The position numbers and the translations under genes are program-made. From NCBI RefSeq assembly GCF_024505145.1, contig NZ_JANIAA010000005.1:360531-424530 (forward strand): a stretch of DNA of 64,000 nt. Reading direction: 5' to 3'. Of the stretch, positions 52,542 through 62,699 are shown piece after piece. The first letter of the stretch is position 1; every line of letters starts with the position of its first letter. The notes below the pieces were generated by a model. That model saw only the letters and a program-made list of their open reading frames with translations, searched no databases and was not told the origin of the DNA. The stretch comes from Streptomyces rugosispiralis (GTDB taxonomy: Bacteria > Actinomycetota > Actinomycetes > Streptomycetales > Streptomycetaceae).

Positions 52542-53321
52542 GTGACCCTGCTCGACAAGGACGGCGTTCAGCTCACCGTCGATGACACGGTCGCCACGGT
52601 GACCCTGAACAACCCGGCGAAGCGCAACGCCCAGTCGCCCGCCTTGTGGCGGGCGCTGGCCGAGGCCGGAAAGCTGGTGCCGGGCACTGTGCGCGTCGTG
52701 GTGCTGCGCGCCGAGGGCAAGTCCTTCTCGGCGGGTCTGGACCGGCAGGCGTTCACGCCCGAGGGGTTCGACGGCGAGCCGTCGTTCCTCGACATGGCGC
52801 GCGGATCCGACAGCGAGCTGGATGCCACCATCGCCGGGTACCAGGACGCTTTCACCTGGTGGCGGCGGAACGACATCGTGTCCATCGCCGCCGTCCAGGG
52901 CCATGCCGTCGGGGCCGGTTTCCAGCTTGCGCTCGCCTGTGATCTGCGGGTCTGCGCGGACGACGCACAGTTCGCCATGCGCGAGACCAGCCTCGGGCTG
53001 GTGCCGGACCTCACCGGTACCCATCCGCTGGTCGGGCTGGTGGGATACGCCCGTGCGCTGGAGATCTGCGTGACCGGGCGCTTCGTCCATGCCGAGGAGG
53101 CCGAGCGGACCGGGCTCGCCAATCTCGTGGTGCCCGCCGCCGAGCTCGACGGCGCGATCCAGGACCTGGCGGCCGCCCTGCTCGCCGGGGACCGCGACGC
53201 CGTGGTCGAGACCAAGGCGCTGCTGCGGGGCGCCGTGGATCGCACCTACGAGGAGCAGCGTGCCGCCGAGCGCGCCGCCCAGGCGCGGCGGCTGCGCGAC
53301 CTGGCGGGGGTCATGGACTAG
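52542..53321 (+). CDS. Enoyl-CoA hydratase/isomerase family protein
   Basis: A 259-residue crotonase-fold protein. Oxyanion-hole glycines are in GKSFSAGLDRQAF and VQGHAVGAGFQLALACDLRVC, followed by FAMRETSLGLVPDLTGTHPLVGLVGYARALEICVTGRFVHAEEAERTGLANLVV. The second catalytic-Glu region is LVPDLTG in place of the usual acidic loop, so the exact activity (hydratase, isomerase or hydrolase) is not certain. GTG start with GGAGG upstream. Probably monocistronic. Confidence 0.88.
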   Translation: MTLLDKDGVQLTVDDTVATVTLNNPAKRNAQSPALWRALAEAGKLVPGTVRVVVLRAEGKSFSAGLDRQAFTPEGFDGEPSFLDMARGSDSELDATIAGYQDAFTWWRRNDIVSIAAVQGHAVGAGFQLALACDLRVCADDAQFAMRETSLGLVPDLTGTHPLVGLVGYARALEICVTGRFVHAEEAERTGLANLVVPAAELDGAIQDLAAALLAGDRDAVVETKALLRGAVDRTYEEQRAAERAAQARRLRDLAGVMD

Positions 53322-53330
53322 GGCGGACTA

Positions 53331-53519
53331 GGGCCTGTCTGGGGTTGTGATCTGGGCTCGCGGGGCGTGGCACGCTCCCCCAGCTACCGCTGGGAGGTGC
53401 CCCCTCTCGCCGCGTTGCCGAAACGCCCTCGTAGCGGAGCTACTAGGGCCTTCCGGCGCCTTGCGATCGCACGCACCACACCCCGCTCCCTGATCCAGAT
53501 CACAACCCCAGACAGGCCC
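53331..53519. mobile_element. 189-bp MITE-like element with 25-bp perfect TIRs, repeat copy 4
   Basis: GGGCCTGTCTGGGGTTGTGATCTGG (53331-53355) is the exact inverse of 53495-53519. The element starts 10 bases after the enoyl-CoA hydratase stop. It contains CTCCCCCAGCTACCGCTGGGAGGTGCCCCCT (53376-53406) and a GTAGCGGAGCTAC hairpin. No transposase gene is inside. It is similar in length and core to the element in cobE (36371-36560), but the terminal repeats differ. Confidence 0.8.
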
Positions 53520-53620
53520 TGGCCGAAGTCATCGGGTCCGCGGTGGCGCCGCCGGGGACGGACGGCGCCATCGCGACCGGCGAATGCCGTTACGCACCCC
53601 GGCGGCCCCGCCCGCCCCCG

Positions 53621-55519
53621 TCACGCCGTCCGTCGCGGCTCCACCGTCGGCACCGCCTCCAGCACCAGCACCGCCAGATCGTCGTCGATCGGCTCGGGGC
53701 TGAAGTCATGCGTGGCGCGACGCACCCGCTCCGCGACCGCCTTGGCGCCCAGCCCCACACAGTCCCGCAGGATGTCCGAGAGACCGTCGTCGTCATCCAG
53801 CTGACGGACGCCGTTGCGCCGCTCGGTCACCCCGTCGGTGACGCACAGCAGCGTCTCGCCGGGCTCCAGGGCCAGCGTGTCGGCGTGGAAGTCCGGGTTC
53901 TCGTCGATGCCGAGCAGCATCTGGGGGCTGGCGGCGGGCGCCACCGCGCCCCGGGTGGTCAGCCGCAGCGGCAGCGGATGGCCGGCGCTCGCCAGGGTGC
54001 AGCGGGCGCCGCCCCCGGCCGGGTCCGGCTCCAGCTCCCCGTAGAGCAGGCTCAGGAAGCGCGGCCGGGACTGCTCGCCGTCGATCTCCGCCGCCTCCGT
54101 CTCCTCCTCCACCAGGGCCTGGTTCAGCCGGTTGAGCACCGACTCCACCCCATGGCCCTCGCGGGCCAGCAACCGCACCAGATGGCGGGCCAGCCCGGTG
54201 ACCGACATGGCCTCGGGGTCGCTGCCCTGGACGTCGCCCAGCAGGAAGCACCAGCGGCGGTCGCCCATGGGGAACAGGTCGTAGAAGTCGCCGCCGACGG
54301 TCTGCCCTTCGCCGTGCGGCTCGTAGACGATCGCCGTGTCCACCCCCGGGATATGGGCCAGCGACATGGGTAGCTGGCGGCGCTGGAGCGCCCGGCTGAT
54401 CGTCGCCTGACGGGTGTACTGCCGGGCCGTGGCCACCGCCTGGGCCACCCGCCGCGCCACGTCCTCCGAGAGCCGCACCACGCCCTCCGCCATGCGTGGC
54501 ACGCCCGCCCGGCCGAGCAGCAGGACGCCATGGCTGCGGCCGTGTGCGATCAGCGGGAAGCACACCGCCGATCCACCCGCCCCCTGGCTGTCCGCGACCC
54601 CGGGCCAGGGCCAGGAGGTACCCGCCGAGCCGAGCCCGGTCGGCGGCGGATGCCGCTCCAGCGAGGTGCGGAGCTCGCCGATGCGGTGCTCATTGCTGTG
54701 CCAGACGCGGGCGAGCTGCAGTCCGCCGCTCTCGGTGGTCAGCCAGACCGCGCACCAGTCGGCCAGCCGGGGCACCAGGAGCTGCCCGGCGAGGGCGGCC
54801 ACCATGTTCTCGTCGAGCTGACCGGTGAGGAGTTCGCTGGCCTCGGCGAGGAAGGACGGTCCGCCCCGGTCCACCCAATCCGCGGTCGGATCGCGCTGCT
54901 CACGCGGCGGGATGGGGGCCAGGGTCTCGGCGAACCGCAGCTCGCGCCCGAGCGCGCTGGTGGAGACGGTGTCGAACTCGGTCGCGGCCCGCTCGGCGTC
55001 CAGCCGGAACCAGACCGCCTTACGGGTGCGGTGATAGGTCACGCCCCAGGATTCGGCGAGCGCCCCGATCAGCTGGAGGCCGCGGCCGCGCCCCCGGCGC
55101 TGGGTCTCCGGCCCTCCGTAGACGGTGCTGGCGGGGTGGAGGTCCGCCACCTCGATGACGATCCCCGGCCGCCTCGGCACGTCCCTGGGCACCTCGTCAG
55201 GACCGGCGGTCTCCTCGGGTCCGTAGGGACCGCCCTCGGGTCCGTAGGGACTGTCCGCCCCGTCGCCGGGCTGGAGTCGGCAGACCACCTCGACCCGGGT
55301 GCCCGCGTGCAGCACGGCATTGGTGACCAGCTCGCTCACCAGCAGCACCGCGTCGTCGATCGACCGCTCGTCGAGGGTGATCGGGGCGAACGCCTCCGCC
55401 GCGCTCCGTCCCGTGAGCGCCGTACGGACGAAGGCGCGTGCCGCGCCGGGCGCACGCACGCTTCCGGGCAGTGTCGTCCGCGAGACGGACTCCCGCGCGA
55501 GAGGAATCAAGGCTCCCAC
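53621..55519 (-). CDS. Anti-sigma-type HATPase + GAF + PP2C phosphatase fusion (SpoIIE/RsbU-like)
   Basis: A 632-residue protein. The N-terminal domain (about residues 20-175) is an RsbW-like HATPase (DDAVLLVSELVTNAVLHAGTRV, IVIEVADLHP, RGRGLQLIGALAESWG). A GAF-like middle follows (about 215-345: ASELLTGQL to RVAQAVATARQYT). The C-terminal PP2C domain has YEPHGEGQTVGGDFYDLFPM, CFLLGDVQGSDPEAM, CVTDGVTERRN and DDDLAVLVLE, with the metal-binding Asp residues. This is a partner-switching regulator of a sigma factor or of morphology. It starts at GTG 55519 and is divergent from the hybrid kinase at 55613. Confidence 0.88.
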   Translation of the reverse strand: MGALIPLARESVSRTTLPGSVRAPGAARAFVRTALTGRSAAEAFAPITLDERSIDDAVLLVSELVTNAVLHAGTRVEVVCRLQPGDGADSPYGPEGGPYGPEETAGPDEVPRDVPRRPGIVIEVADLHPASTVYGGPETQRRGRGRGLQLIGALAESWGVTYHRTRKAVWFRLDAERAATEFDTVSTSALGRELRFAETLAPIPPREQRDPTADWVDRGGPSFLAEASELLTGQLDENMVAALAGQLLVPRLADWCAVWLTTESGGLQLARVWHSNEHRIGELRTSLERHPPPTGLGSAGTSWPWPGVADSQGAGGSAVCFPLIAHGRSHGVLLLGRAGVPRMAEGVVRLSEDVARRVAQAVATARQYTRQATISRALQRRQLPMSLAHIPGVDTAIVYEPHGEGQTVGGDFYDLFPMGDRRWCFLLGDVQGSDPEAMSVTGLARHLVRLLAREGHGVESVLNRLNQALVEEETEAAEIDGEQSRPRFLSLLYGELEPDPAGGGARCTLASAGHPLPLRLTTRGAVAPAASPQMLLGIDENPDFHADTLALEPGETLLCVTDGVTERRNGVRQLDDDDGLSDILRDCVGLGAKAVAERVRRATHDFSPEPIDDDLAVLVLEAVPTVEPRRTA

Positions 55520-55612
55520 GTGCGGCTCCAGGGCAATACGGGCGGTTTAGGCCATCTAGGTGCCATATTATGACAGACAGGGGGATATGAATGATCTTTA
55601 AGGGACGACGCC

Positions 55613-58600
55613 ATGGCTCTCGACCCGATCACCACCGAGACTTCCCCGGCCCCGCCCGTGGAATGTCCGGAAGACGCTCGGCCGCCCGGCCCGGCGCGCG
55701 GTGAGGAGACCGCGTCCACGGCCGAGTTGCGGTCGCTGCTGGCGGCGATGAACGCCCTGTGCGACGGTGATTTCACCGTCCGTGCGGACACCTCGGCCGC
55801 GGGCCTGGTCGGCGAGATGGCCGGGGTCTTCAACCAGCTCGCGGTCCGCAACGCGCATCTGTCCGGGGAGTTGCACCGGGTGCGCCGTGAGGTGGTGCGC
55901 CAGGGCAGGCTGGACGAGCGGATCACCGCGAGTCCCGGCCAGGGTGCCTGGGCCACCAATGTGGACGCGGCCAATCAGCTGGTGGACGCCCTGGTCGGCC
56001 CGGTGTCCAACGCCACCCGGGTGCTCGACGCGATCGCGTCCGGCGATCTGACCCAGCGGGTGGATCTGCACGACGGCAACCGCCAGCTCCGCGGCGATCT
56101 GCGGCGGCTGGGACGCGGGGTGAACCGGACGGTGGACCAGCTGTCGCTGTTCACCGGCGAGCTGACCCGTATCGCCCGCGAGGTCGGCACCGAGGGGCGG
56201 CTGGGCGGCCGCGCCAAGGTGCAGGGGCTCTCCGGCGACTGGCGCATGGTGACGGAGGCCGTCAACACCATGGCCTCCCGGCTCACCGCACAGGTCCGTG
56301 ACATCGCCGAGGTGACCACCGCGGTCGCCCGCGGTGACCTCACCCGCCAGGTGACGGTCGAGGCCACCGGTGAGCTGCTGGAGCTCAAGCTGACCGTGAA
56401 CACCATGGTCGACCAGTTGGGCGCGTTCGCCGACGAGGTGACGCGGGTGGCCCGCGAGGTGGGCACCGAGGGCGAGCTGGGCGGCCGGGCCCAGGTCCGC
56501 GGCGTGTCCGGGGTCTGGAAGGACCTTACGGACAGCGTCAACTTCATGGCGTCCAACCTGACGTCCCAGGTCCGCAACATCGCCCAGGTGACCACGGCCG
56601 TCGCCACCGGTGATCTCTCGCAGAAGATCACCGTGGATGCGAAGGGCGAGATCCTGCAGCTCAAGTCGACGATCAACACCATGGTCGACCAGCTCTCCGC
56701 CTTCGCCGACGAGGTGACGCGGGTGGCCCGCGAGGTGGGCACCGAGGGCGAGCTGGGCGGCCGGGCCCAGGTCCGCGGCGTGTCCGGGGTGTGGAAGGAC
56801 CTGACGCAGAACGTCAACTTCATGGCGGACAACTTGACCTCCCAGGTGCGTAACATCGCCCAGGTCGCCACCGCCGTGGCGGAGGGCGATCTGAGCAAGA
56901 CGATCACGGTGGAGGCCAAGGGCGAGATCCTGGAGCTGAAGTCGACGATCAACACCATGGTGGACCGGCTGTCGTCCTTCGCCGACGAGGTGACGCGGGT
57001 GGCCCGCGAGGTGGGCACCGAGGGCAACCTCGGCGGTCAGGCCCAGGTGCGCGGCGTCTCCGGGGTATGGCGGGATCTCACCGAGAACGTCAACTTCATG
57101 GCCCTGAACCTGACCTCCCAGGTCCGCAACATCGCCCAGGTGACCACGGCCGTCGCCAACGGCGATCTGTCGAAGAAGATCACGGTCGATGCCCGGGGCG
57201 AGATCCTGGAGCTCAAGGACACCGTGAACACCATGGTCCAGCAGCTGCGCTCGTTCGCCGACGAGGTCACCCGGGTGGCCCGCGAGGTCGGCACCGAGGG
57301 CCAGCTGGGCGGCCGGGCCGGAGTGCCGGGCGTGTCCGGGGTCTGGAAGGACCTTACGGACAACGTGAACTTCATGGCGTCCAACCTGACGTCCCAGGTG
57401 CGTAATATCGCCCAGGTCGCCACCGCCGTGGCGGAGGGCGATCTGAGCAAGAAGATCGACGTCGACGCGCGCGGTGAGATCCTCGAGCTGAAGACCACCA
57501 TCAACACCATGGTCGACACGCTCTCCTCGTTCTCCGACGAGGTGACGCGGGTGGCCCGCGAGGTCGGCAGCGAGGGCCGGCTGGGCGGCCAGGCCCGGGT
57601 CGAGGGCGTCTACGGCACCTGGAAGCGGCTGACCACCGGCGTCAACGAGCTGGCCCTCAACCTGACCACCCAGGTGCGCGCGATCGCCGAGGTCGCGTCC
57701 GCCGTCGCCCAGGGCGATATGTCCGGGTCCATCTCGGTCGAGGCGCAGGGCGAGGTCGCCGAGCTCAAGAACAACGTCAATCTGATGGTCGCCAACCTCC
57801 GCGAAACCACCCGCGCGAAGGACTGGCTGGAGTCCAACCTGGCCCGTATCGCCTCCCTGATGCAGGGCCACCGCGATCTGGTCGAGGTCGCCGATCTGAT
57901 CCTGAGCGAGCTGACCCCGCTGGTCAACGCGCAGTTCGGGGCGTTCTTCCTCAGTGCGGCCGGCGCCAGGCCCGGTGAGCGGCTCGAGCTCATCGCCGGA
58001 TACGGCACCGATCAGGACGCGGTCGGGGGCGACGGCCGGACGCTCGGGGGCGACGGCCGGACGCCGCGGACCGGACCCCTGGGCCGCGGGTTGGTCGCCC
58101 AGGCGGCGGTGGAGAAGAAGCGGATCCTCATCAACGACGTCCCGCCCGACTACATCACCATCGACTCCGGGCTGGGCTCCGCGCTCCCGGCCAGCGTGGT
58201 GATCCTGCCGATCCTCTACGAGGACCAGGTGCTCGGAGTGATCGAGCTGGCCTCGTTCAGCCGGTTCAGCGAGGTCCACCTGGCCTTCATCGACCAGTTC
58301 GTCAACACCATCGGCGTCTCGATCAACACCATCATCGCCAACGCCCGCACCGAGTCGCTGCTCTCCGAGTCCCAGCGGCTCACCACCGAGCTGCGCCAGC
58401 GCTCGAACGAGCTCCAGCGCTCCAACGCGGAGCTGGAGGAGAAGGCCGCGCTGCTGGCGACCGCCTCCCAGTACAAGTCCGAGTTCCTGGCCAATATGTC
58501 GCATGAGCTGCGCACCCCGCTGAACTCGCTGCTCATCCTGGCCCGGTTGCTCGCCGACAACCCCGAGGACCGGCTGTCCCCCCAGGAGGTGCAGTTCGCC

Positions 58601-60094
58601 GCCACCATCCACCGCTCCGGCTCCGATCTGCTCCAGCTGATCAACGACATCCTGGATCTGTCGAAGATCGAGGCGGGCCGGATGGACGTCCGTCCGAAGA
58701 AGCTGCCGCTGGTCAAGATCCTCGACTATGTGAACGCCACCTTCCGGCCACTCGCCGTCGACCGGCGCCTGTCGTTCGAGATCGCGGTCGGCGAGGACGT
58801 ACCGCGCGAGATGTTCTCCGACGAGCAGCGGCTCCAGCAGATCCTGCGCAATCTGCTCTCCAACGCCCTGAAGTTCACCTCCTCGGGCGGGGTGACGCTG
58901 CGCGTCGAGCGCACCCCGGGAGCGCAGTTCGAGGAGGAGGCGCTGCGGGCCGCGGACGCCGTCATCGCGTTCTCCGTCACCGACACCGGTATCGGCATCC
59001 CGCCGGAGAAGCTGCCGGTGATCTTCGAGGCGTTCCAGCAGTCCGACGGCACAACCAGCCGGAAGTACGGCGGGACGGGCCTCGGCCTGTCCATCAGCCG
59101 GGAGATCGCCGGAATGCTCGGTGGCCGGATCGTGGCCAAGAGCGAACTGGGCGTCGGCTCCCGCTTCACCCTCTACGTGCCCGCGCACTACAGCGGCGTC
59201 GCCCCGGCCCCCGACCCCTCGGACCCCAGGGCCACCGGCTCCACCGTCCCGGCGGTCGCCCCCGCCTCGGACGAGACGCTGCCGGACACCGCCGACCACG
59301 CCCCGAGCGGGGTCTTCGGCGAGGCGGACAGCCTGGTCGCCGGCCGGCTCGCCACCCGGGCCCCGGGCGGCGGGGTGGAGACCGGGGCCGAGGGCGAGCG
59401 GGAATCCGGGGGCGAGGACGAGGACCACGACGACGGCTGGCCGGGGACCACCCGGCTCAAGGAGTGGCAGCGCGGACGCCCCGGCCAGGTACTGAACGGC
59501 CGCCGCATCCTGATCGTCGACGACGACATCCGGAACGTCTTCGCGCTCACCCATGTGCTGGGCCGGGTCGGCATGACGGTGAAGTACGCGGAGAACGGCC
59601 GCGAGGGGCTGGAGGTGCTGCACCGCAACCCGGACGTCTCGCTGGTCCTGATGGACGTGATGATGCCGGAGATGGACGGGTACGAGACGATCCGGGCCAT
59701 CCGGAGCACGCCGCGTCTGGCCGAGGTGCCGATCCTCGCCCTGACCGCGAAGGTCATGCCCGGTGACCGGGAGAAGGCCATCGACAGCGGCGCCAATGGC
59801 TACGTCCCCAAGCCCGTGGACGTCGACCGGCTGATGTCGGCGATCCTCGATCTGCTCGATCCGGACGGTGCGGTGGGGGAGCCGGGCCGGTCCACGGGGG
59901 CGGGCGAGCCCGGCGGCGATGACGCCGCGTCTGACAGGGACGCCACGTTTGACGGGGACGCCACGTTCGACGGGTCTGACGGTGACACCGCCGTATCCGG
60001 AGAGGGCGTGTCCGGAGAGGGAGAGAACGTGTCCGGGGAGGGCGCCGCGCCTGTCGAGACCGGTCCGCCGAGGCCGAGGCAGGGGGAACGATGA
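55613..60094 (+). CDS. Poly-HAMP hybrid sensor histidine kinase (group III, Nik1-like)
   Basis: A 1493-residue cytosolic hybrid kinase with no membrane segment. Residues about 35-725 are a HAMP array whose near-identical 92-residue repeats ([16 protein letters not shown]; spacing 276 bases at 56435, 56711, 56987, 57263, 57539) resemble fungal group III kinases. A GAF domain follows (about 760-915), then HisKA with phospho-His H964 ([14 protein letters not shown]), HATPase ([25 protein letters not shown]), and a receiver domain with D1348 ([14 protein letters not shown]). The last 80 residues are an acidic Gly/Ser/Asp repeat tail ([15 protein letters not shown]). ATGA overlap with the next gene. 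Confidence 0.93.
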   Translation: MALDPITTETSPAPPVECPEDARPPGPARGEETASTAELRSLLAAMNALCDGDFTVRADTSAAGLVGEMAGVFNQLAVRNAHLSGELHRVRREVVRQGRLDERITASPGQGAWATNVDAANQLVDALVGPVSNATRVLDAIASGDLTQRVDLHDGNRQLRGDLRRLGRGVNRTVDQLSLFTGELTRIAREVGTEGRLGGRAKVQGLSGDWRMVTEAVNTMASRLTAQVRDIAEVTTAVARGDLTRQVTVEATGELLELKLTVNTMVDQLGAFADEVTRVAREVGTEGELGGRAQVRGVSGVWKDLTDSVNFMASNLTSQVRNIAQVTTAVATGDLSQKITVDAKGEILQLKSTINTMVDQLSAFADEVTRVAREVGTEGELGGRAQVRGVSGVWKDLTQNVNFMADNLTSQVRNIAQVATAVAEGDLSKTITVEAKGEILELKSTINTMVDRLSSFADEVTRVAREVGTEGNLGGQAQVRGVSGVWRDLTENVNFMALNLTSQVRNIAQVTTAVANGDLSKKITVDARGEILELKDTVNTMVQQLRSFADEVTRVAREVGTEGQLGGRAGVPGVSGVWKDLTDNVNFMASNLTSQVRNIAQVATAVAEGDLSKKIDVDARGEILELKTTINTMVDTLSSFSDEVTRVAREVGSEGRLGGQARVEGVYGTWKRLTTGVNELALNLTTQVRAIAEVASAVAQGDMSGSISVEAQGEVAELKNNVNLMVANLRETTRAKDWLESNLARIASLMQGHRDLVEVADLILSELTPLVNAQFGAFFLSAAGARPGERLELIAGYGTDQDAVGGDGRTLGGDGRTPRTGPLGRGLVAQAAVEKKRILINDVPPDYITIDSGLGSALPASVVILPILYEDQVLGVIELASFSRFSEVHLAFIDQFVNTIGVSINTIIANARTESLLSESQRLTTELRQRSNELQRSNAELEEKAALLATASQYKSEFLANMSHELRTPLNSLLILARLLADNPEDRLSPQEVQFAATIHRSGSDLLQLINDILDLSKIEAGRMDVRPKKLPLVKILDYVNATFRPLAVDRRLSFEIAVGEDVPREMFSDEQRLQQILRNLLSNALKFTSSGGVTLRVERTPGAQFEEEALRAADAVIAFSVTDTGIGIPPEKLPVIFEAFQQSDGTTSRKYGGTGLGLSISREIAGMLGGRIVAKSELGVGSRFTLYVPAHYSGVAPAPDPSDPRATGSTVPAVAPASDETLPDTADHAPSGVFGEADSLVAGRLATRAPGGGVETGAEGERESGGEDEDHDDGWPGTTRLKEWQRGRPGQVLNGRRILIVDDDIRNVFALTHVLGRVGMTVKYAENGREGLEVLHRNPDVSLVLMDVMMPEMDGYETIRAIRSTPRLAEVPILALTAKVMPGDREKAIDSGANGYVPKPVDVDRLMSAILDLLDPDGAVGEPGRSTGAGEPGGDDAASDRDATFDGDATFDGSDGDTAVSGEGVSGEGENVSGEGAAPVETGPPRPRQGER

Positions 60095-60582
60095 CTACGA
60101 GCGTGGCCGAGAAGGCCGGAATCCTCATCGTCGACGACATGGAGGAGAACCTGATCGCGCTGGAGGCCGTCCTCGGCCCGCTCGATCAGCAGCTCGTCCG
60201 CGCCCGCTCCGGCGAGGAGGCGCTGAAGGCGATGTTGCGGCAGGACTTCGCCGTCGTTCTGCTCGACGTCCTGATGCCGGGCATGGACGGCTTCGAGACC
60301 GCCGCCAACATCAAGCGGCTCGACCAGACCAAGGACGTCCCGATCATCCTGCTGACCGGGACCGACGCCGACTCCGACTACGCCTACCGGGGCTATGCGA
60401 TCGGCGCCGCCGACTTCCTGACCAAGCCCTTCGACCCCTGGCTGCTGCGGACGAAGGTCAATGTGTTTCTGGAGATGCACCGCAAGAACCGCCAACTCGA
60501 GGCGCGGACCGAGCAGCTGGCCGACCGGATCGAGGAGCTGGAGCGCACGGTGGAGGGGCTGCGGAAGTACGCCGAGGAGTGA
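60091..60582 (+). CDS. Single-domain response regulator with coiled-coil tail
   Basis: A 163-residue receiver protein. Acidic pocket in GILIVDDMEEN, phosphoacceptor D59 in VVLLDVLMPGMDG, and Lys in FLTKPFDPW. There is no DNA-binding domain; residues about 128-163 form a predicted coiled coil (EMHRKNRQLEARTEQLADRIEELERTVEGLRK). It is translationally coupled to the hybrid kinase (ATGA) and probably relays its phosphate to an output protein such as the PP2C fusion encoded divergently. This link is inference from position. Confidence 0.93.
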   Translation: MTTSVAEKAGILIVDDMEENLIALEAVLGPLDQQLVRARSGEEALKAMLRQDFAVVLLDVLMPGMDGFETAANIKRLDQTKDVPIILLTGTDADSDYAYRGYAIGAADFLTKPFDPWLLRTKVNVFLEMHRKNRQLEARTEQLADRIEELERTVEGLRKYAEE

Positions 60583-60593
60583 GAAGTGACCGG

Positions 60594-61325
60594 TCAGGGC
60601 TCCACGGCGGTGACGAGGACGGCCACCGTGGGCGGCTGGTCTCCCGGGACCGGGACGGCCTGGGCCACCGCCGCTCGTACCGACCTCGCCACATCCACGG
60701 CGCGGTGAGCCGTCGCCACGGCCAGCTCGATCCGGATGTGCGCTCCCTCGCCCCCCTCGCCCCCCTCGCTCCCCTCGATCCGCACCGCCCGGGGCGAGCC
60801 CAGCACCGGCGCGAGCCGGGCCACGCCGGGCACGGAGGTGACGGCGCGGGCGACGGCCGCGGTGGCGGGGTCGGGGTCCGGGCTCTCGATCCGGTGGGGG
60901 CGCGGGGCCCGCGGGGGCGGGGCCGGGAGCTCGTCCAGGACCTCCGTCACCCGTATGTCCACCGCCTCCACCAGCAGGCCGAGCCGGTCCGTCGCCGCGT
61001 CGAGCAGTACGTCGCGCAGCCGGTCCGCCGTCACCGGAAGCGGTTCCTCCAGCGTTGCCCCGCACTCCGCCGCGATGCGCAGGGGCCCCGGCGGCAGCGC
61101 GCTCGGCGGGGGCGGAACCGCGGGCGTCCCGGTGGTGTCGGGGTCGGCGGGCCCGATCCGCAGCGCTCCCAGACGCGCGCCGGGGACCTCGGCGGCGGCC
61201 CGCCCGAGCACATCGCTCGCCGCGCGTTCGGTGATCCAGGCGCCGTCCTCCCGCGCGCCCAGGGGCAGCAGCCGACCGAGCCGCAATTGCTCCCTTACGG
61301 TCTGCGCGAGCCGGTCCGTGACCAC
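60594..61325 (-). CDS. Asp23-cluster-associated protein (nucleopolyhedrovirus P10-like label)
   Basis: A 243-residue Ala/Pro/Val-rich protein. It starts MVTDRLAQTVREQLRLGRLLPLGAREDGAWITERAASDVLGRAAAEVPG, which looks like a divergent Asp23/Gls24-type domain, followed by a Pro-rich middle (PAVPPPPSALPPGP) and a second repeat-like half (ATAAVARAVTSVPGVARLAPVL, VDVARSVRAAVAQAVPVPG). The family is sometimes annotated as nucleopolyhedrovirus P10, an uninformative name. GTG 61325 has AAGGGG 8 bases upstream; a start at GTG 61370 is possible. It is divergent from the Asp23 gene and probably part of the same envelope-stress system. Confidence 0.6.
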   Translation of the reverse strand: MVTDRLAQTVREQLRLGRLLPLGAREDGAWITERAASDVLGRAAAEVPGARLGALRIGPADPDTTGTPAVPPPPSALPPGPLRIAAECGATLEEPLPVTADRLRDVLLDAATDRLGLLVEAVDIRVTEVLDELPAPPPRAPRPHRIESPDPDPATAAVARAVTSVPGVARLAPVLGSPRAVRIEGSEGGEGGEGAHIRIELAVATAHRAVDVARSVRAAVAQAVPVPGDQPPTVAVLVTAVEP

Positions 61326-61497
61326 CGTGTCACCCCTTATCGCCGTACGGACGTGAGCCCTACCGCTCACAGCCTGCCGTATCGATCGCGCGAGTGCCGC
61401 ATCTCCGAAGCGGTTCGGGGAAGGCCCCTTTAAGGTGGCAAGTAGAGGGAGCGGAAACCGCTTCCCCCGCTCTTCGCCTCGGAAGGGACGATCGGTG

Positions 61498-62022
61498 ATG
61501 TCCGAGACCGCACCACGGAACCGACCCGAGAACCCCGCCACAGAACCCGCCGCCGGTACGCCCAAGACGCCGGGCGCCGGGCCAGGCGTCGCCGCGGCGG
61601 CCGCCGCCACCGAGCGGACCCGGCGCGGCGGGGGCGACCCGGCCGTGCGGGGGCGCACCACCATCGCCGACGGCGTCGTGGAGAAGATCGCGGGGATGGC
61701 GGCTCGCGATGTGGTCGGCGTCCACGCGATGGGCGGAGGCCTGGCGCGTACCTTCGGGGTCGTACGGGACCGGGTGCCCGGCGGCCGGTCGGTCACCCGT
61801 GGGGTGAAGGCGGAGGTGGGGGAGGTGCAGACGGCCCTCGACCTGGAGATCGTGGTGGACTACGGCGTCTCCATCGCCGATGTCGCACGGGCCGTACGGG
61901 AGAACGTGATCGCGGCCGTCGAGCGGATGACCGGCCTCGAGGTCGTCGAGGTCAATATCGCGGTCAGCGATGTGAAGTTGCCGGACGAGGAAGAGGAATC
62001 GCCGGAGCCGCGGCTCCAGTAG
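61498..62022 (+). CDS. Asp23/Gls24 family envelope stress response protein
   Basis: A 174-residue cytoplasmic protein. After a disordered Ala/Pro/Arg N-terminus (residues 1-50) comes an Asp23 domain: TTIADGVVEKIAGMAARDVVGVHAMGGG, LDLEIVVDYGVSIADVARAVRENVIAAVERMTGLEVVEVNIAVSDVKLP. Asp23 proteins form membrane-associated complexes and respond to cell-envelope stress. GGAAGGGA precedes the ATG. First gene of a five-gene co-directional run. Confidence 0.9.
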   Translation: MSETAPRNRPENPATEPAAGTPKTPGAGPGVAAAAAATERTRRGGGDPAVRGRTTIADGVVEKIAGMAARDVVGVHAMGGGLARTFGVVRDRVPGGRSVTRGVKAEVGEVQTALDLEIVVDYGVSIADVARAVRENVIAAVERMTGLEVVEVNIAVSDVKLPDEEEESPEPRLQ

Positions 62023-62063
62023 GCCGGCAGCGGTTCCGGTCGGCTCCAGCGAAGGAGCACACG

Positions 62064-62255
62064 ATGAGCATGGCCGTGGTCGGGATGATCGCGGGAATGG
62101 CGCTGGCTTTCGCAGGTTACTTCGGTGGGTTCGGGGCCTTTCTGCTGGTGGCGGCGTTGGGAGCCGTCGGGTTCATCGTCGGCCGGTTCCTGGATGGGGA
62201 TCTGGAACCGGGCGACTTCTTCCGTTCCCGTGGCCGTGACGGACGGCCACGGTGA
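62064..62255 (+). CDS. Small membrane protein of the Asp23 cluster
   Basis: A 63-residue protein with two hydrophobic stretches (AVVGMIAGMALAFAGYFGGFGAFLLVAALGAVGFIVG) and a short charged tail (GDLEPGDFFRSRGRDGRPR). Similar small proteins often lie in Asp23/AmaP clusters (DUF2273-like). It probably helps anchor the Asp23 complex. GAAGGAG precedes the ATG. Confidence 0.75.
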   Translation: MSMAVVGMIAGMALAFAGYFGGFGAFLLVAALGAVGFIVGRFLDGDLEPGDFFRSRGRDGRPR

Positions 62256-62282
62256 ACGCCATGACGACCGTAAGGACGTGCC

Positions 62283-62699
62283 GTGGTGGAGCCGGGTGAG
62301 CGGGGCGCGACGCGGATCGCGGACCGGGTCGTCGCGAAGATCGCCTCGCAGGCGGCTCGGGAGGCGTTGCGGAGCGGCGGCGCCGCGGATGCCGGTGCGG
62401 ATACGGATACGGGCACGGACCCCGGCGAGGTAGCCCTCGCCGATGCCGTCGGCGCACGGCCGTACGCGGTCGCCGCGGTGCGCGGGGGCGTCGCGCGCGT
62501 CCGGGTCGCCGTCGAGCTCGGCTATCCCTCGGACATCGGCGCCCGCTGCGGCGCGGTGCGTCGTCACGTGATCGAACGGGTAGGCGAGCTGACGGGCATG
62601 GAGGTGCCCGAGGTCGCGGTGACGGTCGAACGGCTGCATATGCCGCGGTGGGAGCGCCCGGAGCGCGGGGCGCGTCGGGGGAGGGACAGGGTGCGATGA
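62283..62699 (+). CDS. Second Asp23/Gls24-like protein
   Basis: A 138-residue protein whose C-terminal part (VARVRVAVELGYPSDIGARCGAVRRHVIERVGELTGMEVPEVAVTVERLHMP) matches the Asp23 fold, and N-terminus ATRIADRVVAKIASQAAREAL fits the first helix. A repeat-rich middle (AGADTDTGTDPGE) separates them, so it is a divergent paralogue of the protein encoded at 61498. GTG start, and its stop overlaps the next ATG (ATGA). Confidence 0.78.
   Translation: MVEPGERGATRIADRVVAKIASQAAREALRSGGAADAGADTDTGTDPGEVALADAVGARPYAVAAVRGGVARVRVAVELGYPSDIGARCGAVRRHVIERVGELTGMEVPEVAVTVERLHMPRWERPERGARRGRDRVR

Noticed and set aside
55598..59623. 1341-residue minus-strand frame opposite the hybrid kinase
   Set aside because: It mirrors the repetitive HAMP array and reads as Leu/Gly/His repeats. 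No start, ribosome site or domain supports it.
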